Source: Cronobacter universalis NCTC 9529
GTDB taxonomy: Bacteria > Pseudomonadota > Gammaproteobacteria > Enterobacterales > Enterobacteriaceae
NCBI RefSeq assembly: GCF_001277175.1
Contig: NZ_CP012257.1
Coordinates: 1,178,001 to 1,242,000 of the forward strand
Length of the DNA: 64,000 nucleotides
Reading direction: 5' to 3'
Part shown: positions 1 through 8,733 of the stretch, in pieces
Numbering within the stretch: the first letter of the stretch is position 1
Layout of the letters: every line of letters begins with the position of its first letter
Position numbers and translations under genes: made by a program
The notes under the pieces: generated by a model
Database searches by the model: none
Seen by the model: the letters and a program-made list of their open reading frames with translations, nothing else
What the model was told of the DNA's origin: nothing

Positions 1-153
1 GCCTGTCGGCGCAGCATAGCGCCAGACAGGGGCGAAAAAATTGTATCAGCTTGCTGGATTATATTGGCAGCATGGATGGTTTGCGCGACAATCGCCGCAA
101 CCGTTCGCTAAGGCGCACGGCATAACGATAATAACGAAAGTTCCTCTTTGACG

Positions 154-185
154 GGCCAGTAGCGATACTGGCCTTCTTTTTAATT
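154..185 (+). terminator. Rho-independent terminator reading rightward
   Basis: A perfect 8-bp stem (154-161 with 166-173) around a GCGA loop is followed by a T-rich tract. It would end transcription entering from the left edge and so faces the end of the leftward ybaP gene. The gene it serves lies outside the window. Confidence 0.7.
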
Positions 186-990
186 AAGACGCGCGAAACA
201 TCGCCGGCAGGTTATCTTCGCCGTAAAGATGCAGCGCGCCGACGGCCACCACATAACGCCCCGGCGGCAGCGAGAGCAGGTAGTGATGCCACTGCCGGTT
301 ACGCTGCTGCATCAGCATATCGCCAAGCTCGGCGCTGAACGTGTTCGGCAGCGCGACGCTGCCCGCCGCCTCGGGCGGACGCGCCATCCACCAGCCCATC
401 ATAATCTGCAACAGCCGCGCGTTGGTGTGCCAGTGGGTCAGCGTATCTTCAAGCAGCGCCAGACCGTCCTGCGGCAGGCGGCGCAAAAGCTCCACCTGGC
501 TCTGCGCGCCTTCCAGTTCGTTCACTTTCACCTGGTGCGTCTGCGCCGCGTTCAAGAGCTGATAATCGATGCCGAAATCGGGCCGCAGGCCGAGGCGCTG
601 GGCCTGGTGCGCCTGTAAAATGAGCGCCACCTGCCAGAGCGGCAACGTATCGAGCCGGGAGAGCGGCAGCGCCAGGTCGTCGATAAGTTTTTCAAGCTGG
701 AGGAACAGCGCCTCGTCGAGACGCTCGCCGAGCGGCGGGCAGGGCGGCGGATCGCCGAAGGGCGAGCTATCGCCGCGGATATCGGCTTCGACGATCAGCG
801 CGTCGGCGCGCCGCAGTTTTTCCACCAGCCGTGCGGGGAGCGGCGCCATATCCGGCGTGCCCATATGAATGCTGCCGACCAGGTGCAGATAGCGCCCGCC
901 GGGCAGCGTAATATCGACCGCCGGCCACGGATAACCGGGGCGCAGCGTGTCAAACCAGGTGCGCAGACGACGTAACAGGCCCATAACCAC
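184..990 (-). CDS. ybaP: TraB/GumN family protein YbaP
   Basis: 268-residue member of the TraB/GumN (TraB/PrgY) family. Two hallmark motifs are visible: GSIHMGTPDM near residue 39 and GALHLYGEDNL near the C-terminus. These give the paired GxxH pattern thought to form a metal-dependent active site in this family. The N-terminus matches E. coli YbaP, including the conserved block that begins WPAVDITLPGGRY. The biochemical function in enterobacteria is not established; distant relatives degrade or sequester signalling peptides. There is no clear signal peptide, only a short basic N-terminus. It sits at its E. coli position close to copA, here separated from it by a toxin-antitoxin remnant. The start is the ATG at 990. 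Confidence 0.88.
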   Translation of the reverse strand: MVMGLLRRLRTWFDTLRPGYPWPAVDITLPGGRYLHLVGSIHMGTPDMAPLPARLVEKLRRADALIVEADIRGDSSPFGDPPPCPPLGERLDEALFLQLEKLIDDLALPLSRLDTLPLWQVALILQAHQAQRLGLRPDFGIDYQLLNAAQTHQVKVNELEGAQSQVELLRRLPQDGLALLEDTLTHWHTNARLLQIMMGWWMARPPEAAGSVALPNTFSAELGDMLMQQRNRQWHHYLLSLPPGRYVVAVGALHLYGEDNLPAMFRAS

Positions 991-1051
991 TTCCCCTGAC
1001 GTAAAAAGCCATGCTAACGCGCAGGCGGGGCGGGTGCAAACGAGAGGGAGT

Positions 1052-1360
1052 TCAAACCCTCCGGGCGGAGAGTTCGCCGGCAGGCAAGCGGCTATGGTGC
1101 AACACGGCGAGCACGATAATGCCGGAATCAGGCGCGCTGTAATAAATAATATGACTGGCGCAGGGGAAACGGCGTAGCGGGCAACCTGGCTCGATCGTGC
1201 TTTGCATGCCCATCCCTGGCTCGCGCGCGAGCTGTTCGAGCGTGTGGCGTATTTTCAGCAGATACTCGCGGGCGTGCCGCGTCCCGAAGCGTATCCCGGT
1301 AAATTTCTTAATCTACTTTAGATCGCGCTGCGCCTCGTCCGTGAGCCGGTATGCCGCCAT
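1052..1360 (-). pseudogene. ParE/RelE-superfamily toxin, interrupted by an in-frame TAG
   Basis: Reading leftward from an ATG at 1360, with an AAGGA ribosome site just before it, gives MAAYRLTDEAQRDLK, then TAG at 1313-1315, then about 86 more residues in the same frame ending in TGA at 1052-1054. The part after the stop keeps ParE-type features: the EYLLKIRHTLEQLAREP helix region and the RRFPCASHIIYYS and VLAVLHHSRLP strands. The start lies 9 nt after the antitoxin stop, the usual antitoxin-toxin operon order. One nonsense change is enough to explain the damage, so the loss may be recent. Readthrough, or restart at an internal codon, is possible but unlikely to give an active fold. The family call is from motif recognition. 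Confidence 0.8.
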
Positions 1361-1369
1361 CGTGGTCCT

Positions 1370-1624
1370 TTATTCGTCCATGAGTTGTCGAAAATAATCA
1401 TCGCCGTCGGCCAGTCTGCCGTGGTCGATATCCTGTTTCGCACGTTCCAGTTTCGCCTGCAACAACTGGCGTTTAAGCGCGTCAATTTCTGCGTACTCCT
1501 GCGCAGAAATCACCACCGCGACGGGTTTGCCGTTGCGGTTGATCTGAACAGGTTCACGCTGCGCCATCAGCAATAAGTTGCCAAACTGGGTTTTCGCTTC
1601 ATTTGCGGTAAGCGTTTGCATCAT
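1370..1624 (-). CDS. Phd/YefM-family antitoxin
   Basis: 84 residues that open with MQTLTANEAKTQFGNLL and continue to NRNGKPVAVVISAQEY, the Phd/YefM DNA-binding fold. The C-terminal half is charged and helical, the part that normally wraps the toxin. Two adjacent ATG codons (1624 and 1621) are possible starts; GGG lies about 6 nt upstream of the first. It is the first gene of a leftward pair with the interrupted ParE-like gene. Antitoxins of this family usually repress their own promoter, and a 14-bp inverted repeat sits just upstream (1639-1652). The reading frame is intact although the partner toxin is broken. Confidence 0.85.
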   Translation of the reverse strand: MMQTLTANEAKTQFGNLLLMAQREPVQINRNGKPVAVVISAQEYAEIDALKRQLLQAKLERAKQDIDHGRLADGDDYFRQLMDE

Positions 1625-1638
1625 CAGCCCTTTCGTAT

Positions 1639-1652
1639 GAATCGTTCGATTC
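1639..1652 (-). promoter_or_regulatory. Inverted repeat upstream of the antitoxin, likely autoregulatory operator
   Basis: gaatcg-tt-cgattc is a perfect 6-bp inverted repeat with a 2-bp spacer, 15 nt before the antitoxin start. A weak -10-like TAAAAT lies just upstream on the minus strand. Phd-type antitoxins bind palindromes in this position; the assignment here is inferred from location. Confidence 0.5.
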
Positions 1653-1720
1653 GTTCATTTTAAACGCTATACACGATGACGACCAGCGCCGTTTTCCGAA
1701 TCTGCACCGCCGTATTACGG

Positions 1721-1748
1721 CGATAAAAAAGCCCGCCGGAGCGGGCTT
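1721..1748 (-). terminator. Terminator after copA
   Basis: An 8-bp stem (1729-1736 with 1741-1748) is followed on the minus strand by a run of six T. It lies just beyond the copA stop codon. Confidence 0.85.
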
Positions 1749-1753
1749 GGGGC

Positions 1754-4261
1754 TTATTTTTTCGGGTTAAATCGCAGCAGCCGGTTGGCGTTACTGACGA
1801 CGGTAATGGACGAGAGCGCCATCGCCGCGCCTGCGACCACCGGGTTCAGCAGGGTGCCGGTCAGCGGCCACAGGATGCCTGCCGCCACGGGAATGCCGAG
1901 CGCGTTATAGATAAAGGCGCCCAGCAGGTTCTGTTTCATATTGCCAAGCGTCGCTTTGGAAATCGCCATCGCGTCGGCGACCCCGGTCAGGCTGTGGCGC
2001 ATCAGCGTGATCGCGGCGGTTTCAATGGCCACATCGCTGCCGCCGCCCATCGCAATCCCCACTTCCGCCTGCGCCAGCGCCGGGGCGTCGTTAATGCCGT
2101 CGCCAATCATCGCCACTTTACGGCCCGCCTGCTGAAGCTGCTGAATCACCTGCGCTTTGCCATCCGGCAGCACGCCTGCGATCACCTCGTCAATGCCCGC
2201 CTCGCGGGCGATGGCGTTCGCGGTGACGGCGTTGTCGCCGGTCAGCATCACCAGCCGGTAGCCCTCGCGGTGCAGGCGCGCCAGGGCGTCGGCGCTGTCT
2301 TCACGCAGCGGATCGCGAATGGCGAAGAGGGCCGCCAGCGTACCGTCTACCGCCAGCAACACCGGCGTGGCGCCGAGGCTCGCCTGACGCTGCGCCTCGT
2401 CGCGCAGCGCGTCGGTCGCGATGCCGTTTTCTTCCAGCAACGCCTGATTGCCGAGCAGCAGCGTTTTGCCCTGCGCCTCGCCGCTAACGCCCAGCCCGCG
2501 CAGCGTGCGAAAACCACTGACGGCGGGAAGTTCTGCGCCGCTGGCGCGTTCGATAATGGCGCGCGCCAGCGGATGGCTGGAGCCCTGCTCCAGCGCGGCG
2601 GCGAGGCGCAGCGCGTCCGCTTCGGTGATGTCGCCCGTGGTGGCGATGGCCGCCACCTGCGGTTTGCCTTCGGTCAGGGTGCCGGTTTTGTCGAACACCA
2701 GCGTGTCGACGTCGCTTGCGCGTTGCAGCGCGTCGGCGTCACGCACCAGCACGCCGAACTCCGCCGCGCGCCCGACGCCTGAGATAATCGACATCGGCGT
2801 GGCAAGGCCCAGCGCGCAGGGGCAGGCGATAATCAGCACCGTGGTGACAATCACCAGCGTATAGACGATCTGCGGGGCCGGACCTGCGAAATACCAGACC
2901 GCGCCGCTGAATAGCGCAATCAGCACCACGACCGGAACGAACACGGCGGAGATGCGGTCGGCCAGCTTGCCGATTTCCGGCTTGCTGCTCTGCGCCTGGC
3001 GCACCATGCGGATAATGCGCGACAGCGTGGTGTGGTTGCCCACCGCGGCGGCGCGAAACAGCACGCTGCCGTCCTGCACGACGGTGCCCGCGTGAATGGC
3101 GTCACCCGCCGCTTTTTGCTGCGGCACCGGTTCGCCGGTCAGCATCGCTTCGTCAAACCAGCCTTCGCCGTCGGTAATGTCGCCATCAACAGGGACGCGA
3201 TCGCCGGTGGTGAGGCGCAGCGTCATGCCCGGCGTCACTTCCGCCAGCGGCACGCTTTTCTCGCCTTCCGGCGTGACGACGCGCGCGACCGGCGGCGTGA
3301 GATCCAGCAGGCGCTCCAGCGCCTTTGATGAGCGCTGGCGGGCGCGCGCCTCCAGCATATGGCCGAGGTTAATCAGACCAATAATCATGGCGCTGGCTTC
3401 GTAATAGAGGTGGCGCGCTTCCATCGGAAAATGCTGCGGCCAGAGGTTGACGCTCATGGAGTAGAGCCAGGCCGCGCCAGTGCCGAGCGCCACCAGCGTA
3501 TCCATCGTCGCGCTGCGGTTGCGCAGGCTTTTCCAGGCGCTGGTATAGAAATGACCGCCCGCGAAAATCATCACGCCGAGCGTGATAAACCCAATGACCA
3601 GCCAGAGCGAACGGTTGGCGTCGGTGACCATCATGTTGTCGCCGAACATGCCCCAGATCATCACCGGAATGCCGACGGCGAGCGCGAGCGCCGCCTGCCA
3701 GCGAAAGCGTTTCATGGCCGCCTGCGCGGTCTGCTGCTGGCGCTCCCGGCGTTCGGCGTCGTCATCGATGGCTTCTGCGCCGTAGCCCGCTTTTTCTACC
3801 GCCGCGATTAATTCAGCGGCGGAGGCATGGCCCATCACCAGCGCTGTGCGCTCCGCCAGGTTGACCCGTGCCTGCGTGACGCCCGCCACCCCCTGCAGGG
3901 CGTTCTGAACGCGGCTCACGCAACTGGCGCAGCTCATGCCGTTGATAAGCAGCTGTCGGCTGTCGTCATCGTCGGCGATATCCGCTGCCGGAAGCTCAGG
4001 TTGCGCCGCTGTCAGTGCTTCCGACGGGGTTGATGACTCTGTCAGCGGGTTAGCCTTTGGGTGTGCGAGCGTCGCGTCGTAACCGGCCTGTTTAACCGTC
4101 TCAATCAGGGCGTCCGCAGGCGCGGTGGTGGTGACGCTGGCATGTTCAATCGTGACATCCGCGCGTTCAACGTCCGGGCGCTGCTCCAGGCTCTCTTTCA
4201 CCCGTTTTACGCAGTGTCCGCATGAAAGCCCGTCCAGGGCCAGTTCTATGGTGTTTGACAT
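1754..4261 (-). CDS. copA: Cu(I)-exporting P1B-type ATPase CopA
   Basis: 835-residue inner-membrane pump that moves Cu(I) from cytoplasm to periplasm using ATP. Two N-terminal heavy-metal domains carry CxxC pairs: GLSCGHC (C14/C17) and GMSCASC (C111/C114). The P1B core follows, with a TGEPVPQQ actuator loop, the intramembrane IACPCALG copper site, the [10 protein letters not shown] phosphorylation site, SSHPLA in the nucleotide domain and [12 protein letters not shown]. It aligns with E. coli CopA from memory over the full length. The start at 4261 is preceded by GAGGAGA; the frame stays open upstream to 4360, but that extension runs back through the promoter and is not coding. Expression is expected to be induced by CueR through the 19-bp-spacer promoter. 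Confidence 0.97.
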   Translation of the reverse strand: MSNTIELALDGLSCGHCVKRVKESLEQRPDVERADVTIEHASVTTTAPADALIETVKQAGYDATLAHPKANPLTESSTPSEALTAAQPELPAADIADDDDSRQLLINGMSCASCVSRVQNALQGVAGVTQARVNLAERTALVMGHASAAELIAAVEKAGYGAEAIDDDAERRERQQQTAQAAMKRFRWQAALALAVGIPVMIWGMFGDNMMVTDANRSLWLVIGFITLGVMIFAGGHFYTSAWKSLRNRSATMDTLVALGTGAAWLYSMSVNLWPQHFPMEARHLYYEASAMIIGLINLGHMLEARARQRSSKALERLLDLTPPVARVVTPEGEKSVPLAEVTPGMTLRLTTGDRVPVDGDITDGEGWFDEAMLTGEPVPQQKAAGDAIHAGTVVQDGSVLFRAAAVGNHTTLSRIIRMVRQAQSSKPEIGKLADRISAVFVPVVVLIALFSGAVWYFAGPAPQIVYTLVIVTTVLIIACPCALGLATPMSIISGVGRAAEFGVLVRDADALQRASDVDTLVFDKTGTLTEGKPQVAAIATTGDITEADALRLAAALEQGSSHPLARAIIERASGAELPAVSGFRTLRGLGVSGEAQGKTLLLGNQALLEENGIATDALRDEAQRQASLGATPVLLAVDGTLAALFAIRDPLREDSADALARLHREGYRLVMLTGDNAVTANAIAREAGIDEVIAGVLPDGKAQVIQQLQQAGRKVAMIGDGINDAPALAQAEVGIAMGGGSDVAIETAAITLMRHSLTGVADAMAISKATLGNMKQNLLGAFIYNALGIPVAAGILWPLTGTLLNPVVAGAAMALSSITVVSNANRLLRFNPKK

Positions 4262-4329
4262 ACGTTGTCTCCTCAGTAAGCGGTCAGCCTCGGGTTGACC
4301 GGAAAACGAAATGTTTTCAACTGTCCTTA

Positions 4330-4360
4330 AGCGTAAACCTTCCATCAAGGGGAAGGTCAA
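4330..4360 (-). promoter_or_regulatory. CueR-activated copA promoter and CueR box
   Basis: On the minus strand a -35 TTGACC (4355-4360) and a -10-like TACGCT (4330-4335) are separated by 19 bp, the long spacer typical of MerR-family promoters. The spacer holds the dyad CCTTCC...GGAAGG, which matches the known E. coli copA CueR site closely. Confidence 0.9.
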
Positions 4361-4537
4361 GGTTTTAAATCACGGAGGGAAAGACGCGTGTATAAAAGTG
4401 TCCAGATAGCGACAGAAATCTGGGCAATGTGTCCGGTACGCACTGGAGAAGAGGGGGAAAGCACAGGGCGTTTCTGTTAGCGTGGCTCGCTGATAACTTC
4501 TTGTACACGCGGAAGAATTTGGATTCTGGGCAATGTT

Positions 4538-4765
4538 ATGAAATTTATGAAATTATCGCTTTTTGCTGCGTTCGGGGCGGTATGCGGCGCAGCGCTGATG
4601 CTGCTAATCTTGCCGGTGGTGTGTCGCGTAGTGGTGGGGCCGATACAGGGTGAAGATCAAATGTCGCAAAACTTTGTGATTTTCCTGGTGGGAACGCCGT
4701 TACTGGCTGCGATCGGTGCCTTTGCTGGCTGGTTTCTCGGCACAAAAGTGATTCAGAAGCATTAA
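4538..4765 (+). CDS. Small two-helix membrane protein of unknown function
   Basis: 75-residue protein with a hydrophobic helix at about residues 5-31 and a second at about 46-68, joined by a short polar loop (GPIQGEDQ), and a basic end (KVIQKH). It was not recognised as a named family. A second ATG at residue 4 is an alternative start. It lies between copA and cueR, where E. coli carries ybaS and ybaT, and reads in the same direction as cueR with 173 nt between them. A role in metal or envelope stress would be a guess from position only. Confidence 0.6.
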   Translation: MKFMKLSLFAAFGAVCGAALMLLILPVVCRVVVGPIQGEDQMSQNFVIFLVGTPLLAAIGAFAGWFLGTKVIQKH

Positions 4766-4938
4766 CCTGGTCTGTGATACTTTCTGCCAGCCTTTACGGA
4801 ACGTCGTGCGTTATAATCCCTTAACGAAATGCCGGGATTACTGCGGGAAATCGCATTTATGGCGATGTAGCGCGTAATCTGGTGGAGTAACGCCGGGCTT
4901 TACGGCACGACGTCATGCAAACGCCTGAAGGGGGAAAC

Positions 4939-5349
4939 GTGAATATCAGCGATGTGGCGAAAAAAACCGGGCTGACCAGCAAAGCGATTCGTTTTTACGA
5001 AGAGAAAGGGCTGGTGACGCCGCCGCTGCGCGGCGATAACGGCTACCGCACCTATTCGCAGCGGCATATCGATGAACTGACGCTGCTGCGCCAGGCCCGG
5101 CTGGTGGGGTTTAATCTGGAAGAGTGTCGCGAGCTGGTGCATCTGTTTAACGATCCGGCGCGCCACAGCGCGGACGTGAAAGCGCGCACGCTGCAAAAGG
5201 TGGCGGAAATTGAAAGCCATATCGAAAGCCTGCGGGCGATGCGCCAGCAGTTGCTGGATCTCGCGGCCGCGTGCCCTGGAGATGACAGCGCCGACTGCCC
5301 GATTATCGATAACCTTTCCGGCTGCTGCCACCGGCGCGCTGACGCGTAA
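4939..5349 (+). CDS. cueR: Copper-responsive MerR-family activator CueR
   Basis: 136-residue MerR-family regulator that senses cytoplasmic Cu(I) and activates copA and cueO. The N-terminal winged helix-turn-helix ([20 protein letters not shown]) is followed by the dimerisation helix. The metal loop places cysteines at 112 and 120 ([10 protein letters not shown]), the two Cu(I) ligands known in E. coli, and the tail reads CCHRRADA. The start is a GTG at 4939 behind a GGGGG run; the frame remains open further upstream but homology begins at this GTG. Its target box lies in front of copA. Downstream is a converging exported-protein gene whose stop is 2 nt away. Confidence 0.96.
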   Translation: MNISDVAKKTGLTSKAIRFYEEKGLVTPPLRGDNGYRTYSQRHIDELTLLRQARLVGFNLEECRELVHLFNDPARHSADVKARTLQKVAEIESHIESLRAMRQQLLDLAAACPGDDSADCPIIDNLSGCCHRRADA

Positions 5350-5351
5350 CG

Positions 5352-6071
5352 TCAGCGCTCGCCGTTCATCACGAAAATCACCGCGCCGCGATACCAGGGC
5401 GATGCCGCAAGGGTTTTCTCGTGCGCCTTATCCCACTCGCCATTTTGTGCGATGCCAATTTTAAACGGAATGCGCAGGCCGAGCAGGGCGGGCAAATAGC
5501 GCGCGTAGCCCGGCACCGTGTGTCGACCCTGATAGGTCTGCACCACCAGTTCATCCACCGGCAGGGCGTTAAGCTGCGCGACGCTGCCGGTCTGCGCCCA
5601 GTCGAGCAGGCCGGTCACGCCGAGCGCGAAACGCGCATCCAGCCGCGCCCGCAGCCGCGTTAAAAATTGGCCATAATCCCCGATGCGCCGCGTCGCTCCG
5701 TCAAAATCAATCTGTAACCCGGTCACCGGATTTCCCGCCTGCGCCCAGCGCACGGGCAGACGGGCCAGCGTGTCGAGCGTCTCATCGCTGATATCGAGCC
5801 GCTCAAGCCGCACGGTGAGCCAGAGGGCAGGCGCTCGCAGACGGGCGACCGGCTGGCCGAGGCGCACAAACACGGGCTTGCCCTGGCGCGTCACCACGTC
5901 GCCCTGATGCAGATAGATAACTTCAGCCTGACGCAGCGCCGCAGGCGGCCTGACGCCCGACCAGAGCCAGAAGGCCCGGTAGTCGGCGTCATTCGCCCGC
6001 GTCGCCTGCGCCCACGCGCTCGTTGTCGCCAGCAGCAGGCTTACCAGTAATATTTGAGCTGCTGCGCCCAT
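5352..6071 (-). CDS. DUF3142 exported protein
   Basis: 239 residues with a cleavable-type signal peptide (ILLVSLLLATTSAWAQA) and a DUF3142-like body: FWLWSGVRPP, LQIDFDGA, FALGVTGLLDW and DELVVQTYQGRH. The pattern resembles a TIM-barrel, glycosidase-like fold, with LQIDFDGA where catalytic acids would be expected. No enzyme activity is known to me for the family. It overlaps the 3' end of the upstream gene by about 31 nt and is probably translated with it. The pair lies between cueR and ybbJ, which are adjacent in E. coli, so it is an insertion relative to that backbone. Confidence 0.7.
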   Translation of the reverse strand: MGAAAQILLVSLLLATTSAWAQATRANDADYRAFWLWSGVRPPAALRQAEVIYLHQGDVVTRQGKPVFVRLGQPVARLRAPALWLTVRLERLDISDETLDTLARLPVRWAQAGNPVTGLQIDFDGATRRIGDYGQFLTRLRARLDARFALGVTGLLDWAQTGSVAQLNALPVDELVVQTYQGRHTVPGYARYLPALLGLRIPFKIGIAQNGEWDKAHEKTLAASPWYRGAVIFVMNGER

Positions 6072-8185
6072 GGGCTTCCCGGCCAGTTTTTCTTAAGCTG
6101 CCCGAACCAGGCTTTACGCGTCGCTTTATCGACATCCTCGCCGCCGCAGTCGTTATACCCTGACGGCGCATAGCACATCACGGCGCGGTACAGCGCGTAG
6201 CTTTTATCCTCCGGCTCGGCTTTCGGGTTGGCGATCACCTGTTGGTAATAGTGCTGACGGTTCGGCAGCCCGACCGGGTGTTCGGTGCGGGTCACGGTAT
6301 CGAGCGTACTGTTGCCGCCGCTGTCGCCCCACGGGTTGACCTGCGTGCCCGTCAGGCGGAAAAATTCGCCCAGACAGTTCAGCGCGTGGCTGTCGTCCGG
6401 GTGGGCCGCCAGCGTTTTCGCGGTCTCGTCGAGCGGCCTACAGGCGTAGCCTTTCGCCACATCGTCGCCGTTCCAGGCGAAGACTTTCAGGCTGACGTCG
6501 CCGAACGCCTGTTCATCCAGCGGTTTGAGATCGCCTGCGAGCGCTTTATCCTGGAGATAATCCTGGTAGCGACCTTCGGTCAGATGGCGGGTGAGCAGCG
6601 TGTGCAGCGCAATCGTGCGCTCTTCGTTATTCATGCCGTGCTGCACCTGATTTTTAAGGAGATCCAGCGGCGCTCTGGTTTTCAGCACCAGTGAGCGGTA
6701 GCGCAGGCCCGTCACCAGGCTCTGCGGCGCGAAAATCGCCGCCGTTTCGTTGTTCTCAACCAGCGCGGCCGCCAGTTTCATCTGCAAAAGCTGTTGTTCT
6801 GCGCCCGGCTTTGCGGATTTCAGCAGGCGCTGCCAGTGGTCGCGCGCGGCGGCCCACTGCTTTTGCGCGCCCAGCGCGTCGCCGTACAGCACCTGCTCGC
6901 TGAAAGCGAGAATATCGTTCTGCGGCAGGCTGTCGGCAGGCTTGATCGCCGCCACGACGGCCGCGTAATCCTGCTGCTGCCAGAACAGCCAGGCGTTTTG
7001 CAGGTAGTTCCACAGCGGCATCAGCTCCGCTTTTTCATAGAACGGTTTGTAGTTGTCGAGCATCTGGCGCGTTACGTGCGGGTTTTTATCGGCTTTACGT
7101 TCATTTTCGCGCAGCCAGCGCAGCGTCTGGGTAAAGGTGAGCAGCGGCGCGTCCGGGCTGCTGACGAAAAAGGTGTCGCCGCTGGCGTCTTTGCTTTGCA
7201 GTTTGGCGTCGTTCTCTAAAAGCAGCGCGCGCAGGGCGTCGGCGTCCGGCGCCGCTTTCAGCGCCTGCTCGTAGCGCGGGGCCAGCGCGTCCCAGTCCTG
7301 GAGATACCAGTAGATGCGTCGCTGCATACCGCGCGCGGAGTCAGCGTAGTCGCCCTCCGGCCAGGCTTTCAGGTACGCCTCAGAAAAAGCGAGCGCCTGG
7401 CGCGCGGCGTTTTTGTCAATTTTAGTGGTATCAAACAGGCCGTAATCGTCGTCCACCGCCGCGGCGCTGCTCTGGTTAAGCGCCACGCGCATCAGCATAT
7501 AGGCGGCGGTCTGCGCCACCCACGGCTGGCTGCTGGCTTTAAGCGCGCTAAAACGTTCAGTCGCGGCGGGGTAGTCGCCCTGATAAAAGGCGGTCGCCGC
7601 GCCAAGATATTCATCGAACGCGGCGGCGGCGGAGCCCTGCGGCGCGTTGAGGCTCTCTGGCGCGCTGTCAGGCGCCTGATAAATACTCAGACGCGCCTGC
7701 GCCAGGTGTTGACGCTGCGCGTCGGTCAGCGATTTCTCATTATTCAGCGCGGTCAGAAACGCGATGACGCTCTGCGAATTATTGGAGACGAAACGGTTTT
7801 CACGGTCGGCGTCGCTGAGCGTCGCGGCGGCCGGATCGAGGCGGATGCGGGTCAGCAGCGTTGCCAGCGGGTCCGGCGCATCGCCTGCGGCGGCGCCGGG
7901 CGCGGCAGCCTCAGTGGCATCTTCTTCGTGGTAGCCAAAATGGTAATCGCGGGTGGCGCGCGTGTCGGCGGGCAGCGGCCAGACCGGCAGCGCGAAATGT
8001 TTCTGCTCGCTTATCATGCGAATCAGGTTATCGCGGGTGTCGTTATTCACATTAAGCCAGGGCTCGCCTTGCAGAACGCAGCCGGGCGCGCCCCAGGTGC
8101 AGTCTTCGATATCGGAAGAGGCCTGCGCGCAGAGCGTGGGCAGCGTCAGCAGCGCGAGGGCAATCCCTGTCAGTCGTAGCGTCAT
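6041..8185 (-). CDS. Large exported helical-repeat (TPR-like) protein, function unknown
   Basis: 714 residues starting MTLRLTGIALALLTLPTLCAQA, a clear signal peptide. The start at 8185 is chosen because AAGGAAAC lies just upstream and the signal sequence begins there. The body is alanine-rich and helical with repeated W/Y/A spacing (for example LGAATAFYQGDYPAATERFSAL, then AEAYLKAWPEGDYADSA-like segments), resembling tetratricopeptide solenoids. Two N-terminal cysteines (DCTWGAPGC) and further pairs near the C-terminus could form periplasmic disulfides. There is no lipobox. It forms a two-gene leftward unit with the DUF3142 protein. A scaffold or carbohydrate-related envelope role is inference. 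Confidence 0.65.
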   Translation of the reverse strand: MTLRLTGIALALLTLPTLCAQASSDIEDCTWGAPGCVLQGEPWLNVNNDTRDNLIRMISEQKHFALPVWPLPADTRATRDYHFGYHEEDATEAAAPGAAAGDAPDPLATLLTRIRLDPAAATLSDADRENRFVSNNSQSVIAFLTALNNEKSLTDAQRQHLAQARLSIYQAPDSAPESLNAPQGSAAAAFDEYLGAATAFYQGDYPAATERFSALKASSQPWVAQTAAYMLMRVALNQSSAAAVDDDYGLFDTTKIDKNAARQALAFSEAYLKAWPEGDYADSARGMQRRIYWYLQDWDALAPRYEQALKAAPDADALRALLLENDAKLQSKDASGDTFFVSSPDAPLLTFTQTLRWLRENERKADKNPHVTRQMLDNYKPFYEKAELMPLWNYLQNAWLFWQQQDYAAVVAAIKPADSLPQNDILAFSEQVLYGDALGAQKQWAAARDHWQRLLKSAKPGAEQQLLQMKLAAALVENNETAAIFAPQSLVTGLRYRSLVLKTRAPLDLLKNQVQHGMNNEERTIALHTLLTRHLTEGRYQDYLQDKALAGDLKPLDEQAFGDVSLKVFAWNGDDVAKGYACRPLDETAKTLAAHPDDSHALNCLGEFFRLTGTQVNPWGDSGGNSTLDTVTRTEHPVGLPNRQHYYQQVIANPKAEPEDKSYALYRAVMCYAPSGYNDCGGEDVDKATRKAWFGQLKKNWPGSPWAQQLKYYW

Positions 8186-8212
8186 AACGTCGTTTCCTTG
8201 TGAATATTTTGT

Positions 8213-8248
8213 AAAAAAGCCTGCCCGGATCATGCCCGAACAGGCTTT
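8213..8248 (-). terminator. Terminator after ybbJ
   Basis: AAAGCCTG pairs with CAGGCTTT (8241-8248 with 8216-8223), with an inner CGGGCA/CCCGG pairing, followed on the minus strand by six T. It separates the qmcA-ybbJ unit from the downstream exported-protein pair. Confidence 0.75.
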
Positions 8249-8277
8249 TATTGAACAGTATTGTCTTGCGAGAACGG

Positions 8278-8733
8278 CTATTGCGTCCGGCTCGCCTGCA
8301 CGCGCAGGCGAATGCCGTCGAGCGCGACCACTTCCACGACGGTACCTGCCGGTAAATCGCTGCTCGCCACGACCGGCCAGACGCTGTCGCCGACGGTGAT
8401 CTGCCCACGTCCATTCGCCAGCGCCTGCGTCAGCGTAAAGCGCTGGCCGATCAGCTGCTGGCCGCGCTGGTTCAGCGCGTTGTCAGGCCGCGGCTGCGCC
8501 CGGCGTGACAGCCAGCGCCACCAGAGCCAGACGGCGATAAGCATGAACAGCGCGAAACTGACCCCCTGCCACTCCCAGCCCAGCGGCAGAAGCCAGGTGA
8601 GCAGCCCGGTCGCCACCGCCGCCACGCCGCTCCAGAGCAGAAAGCCGTTGCCGCCAAGCATTTCCGCCGCCAGCAGCAGGCCGCCCAGACAGAGCCAGAA
8701 GACGTGAGGGTGAGAGAGGATAAGCGTCATCAT
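8278..8733 (-). CDS. ybbJ: NfeD-like membrane protein YbbJ
   Basis: 151-residue inner-membrane protein of the NfeD C-terminal class. Hydrophobic helices span about residues 8-30 and 35-75. A soluble OB-fold domain follows: [26 protein letters not shown] and [19 protein letters not shown]. NfeD proteins partner with SPFH-domain proteins, and this gene overlaps the qmcA stop by 4 nt, so the two are probably co-translated and act together in membrane quality control. The start could also be the second ATG one codon in. Confidence 0.92.
   Translation of the reverse strand: MMTLILSHPHVFWLCLGGLLLAAEMLGGNGFLLWSGVAAVATGLLTWLLPLGWEWQGVSFALFMLIAVWLWWRWLSRRAQPRPDNALNQRGQQLIGQRFTLTQALANGRGQITVGDSVWPVVASSDLPAGTVVEVVALDGIRLRVQASRTQ

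Noticed and set aside
2..125. Inverted repeat (CCTGTCGGCGC...GCGCCAGACAGG, 2-30) and an open frame reaching 125 from the left edge
   Set aside because: The hairpin lacks a T tract on either visible side, and the 41-codon frame has no recognisable protein. It may be the tail of a gene or plain intergenic DNA; the edge prevents a decision.
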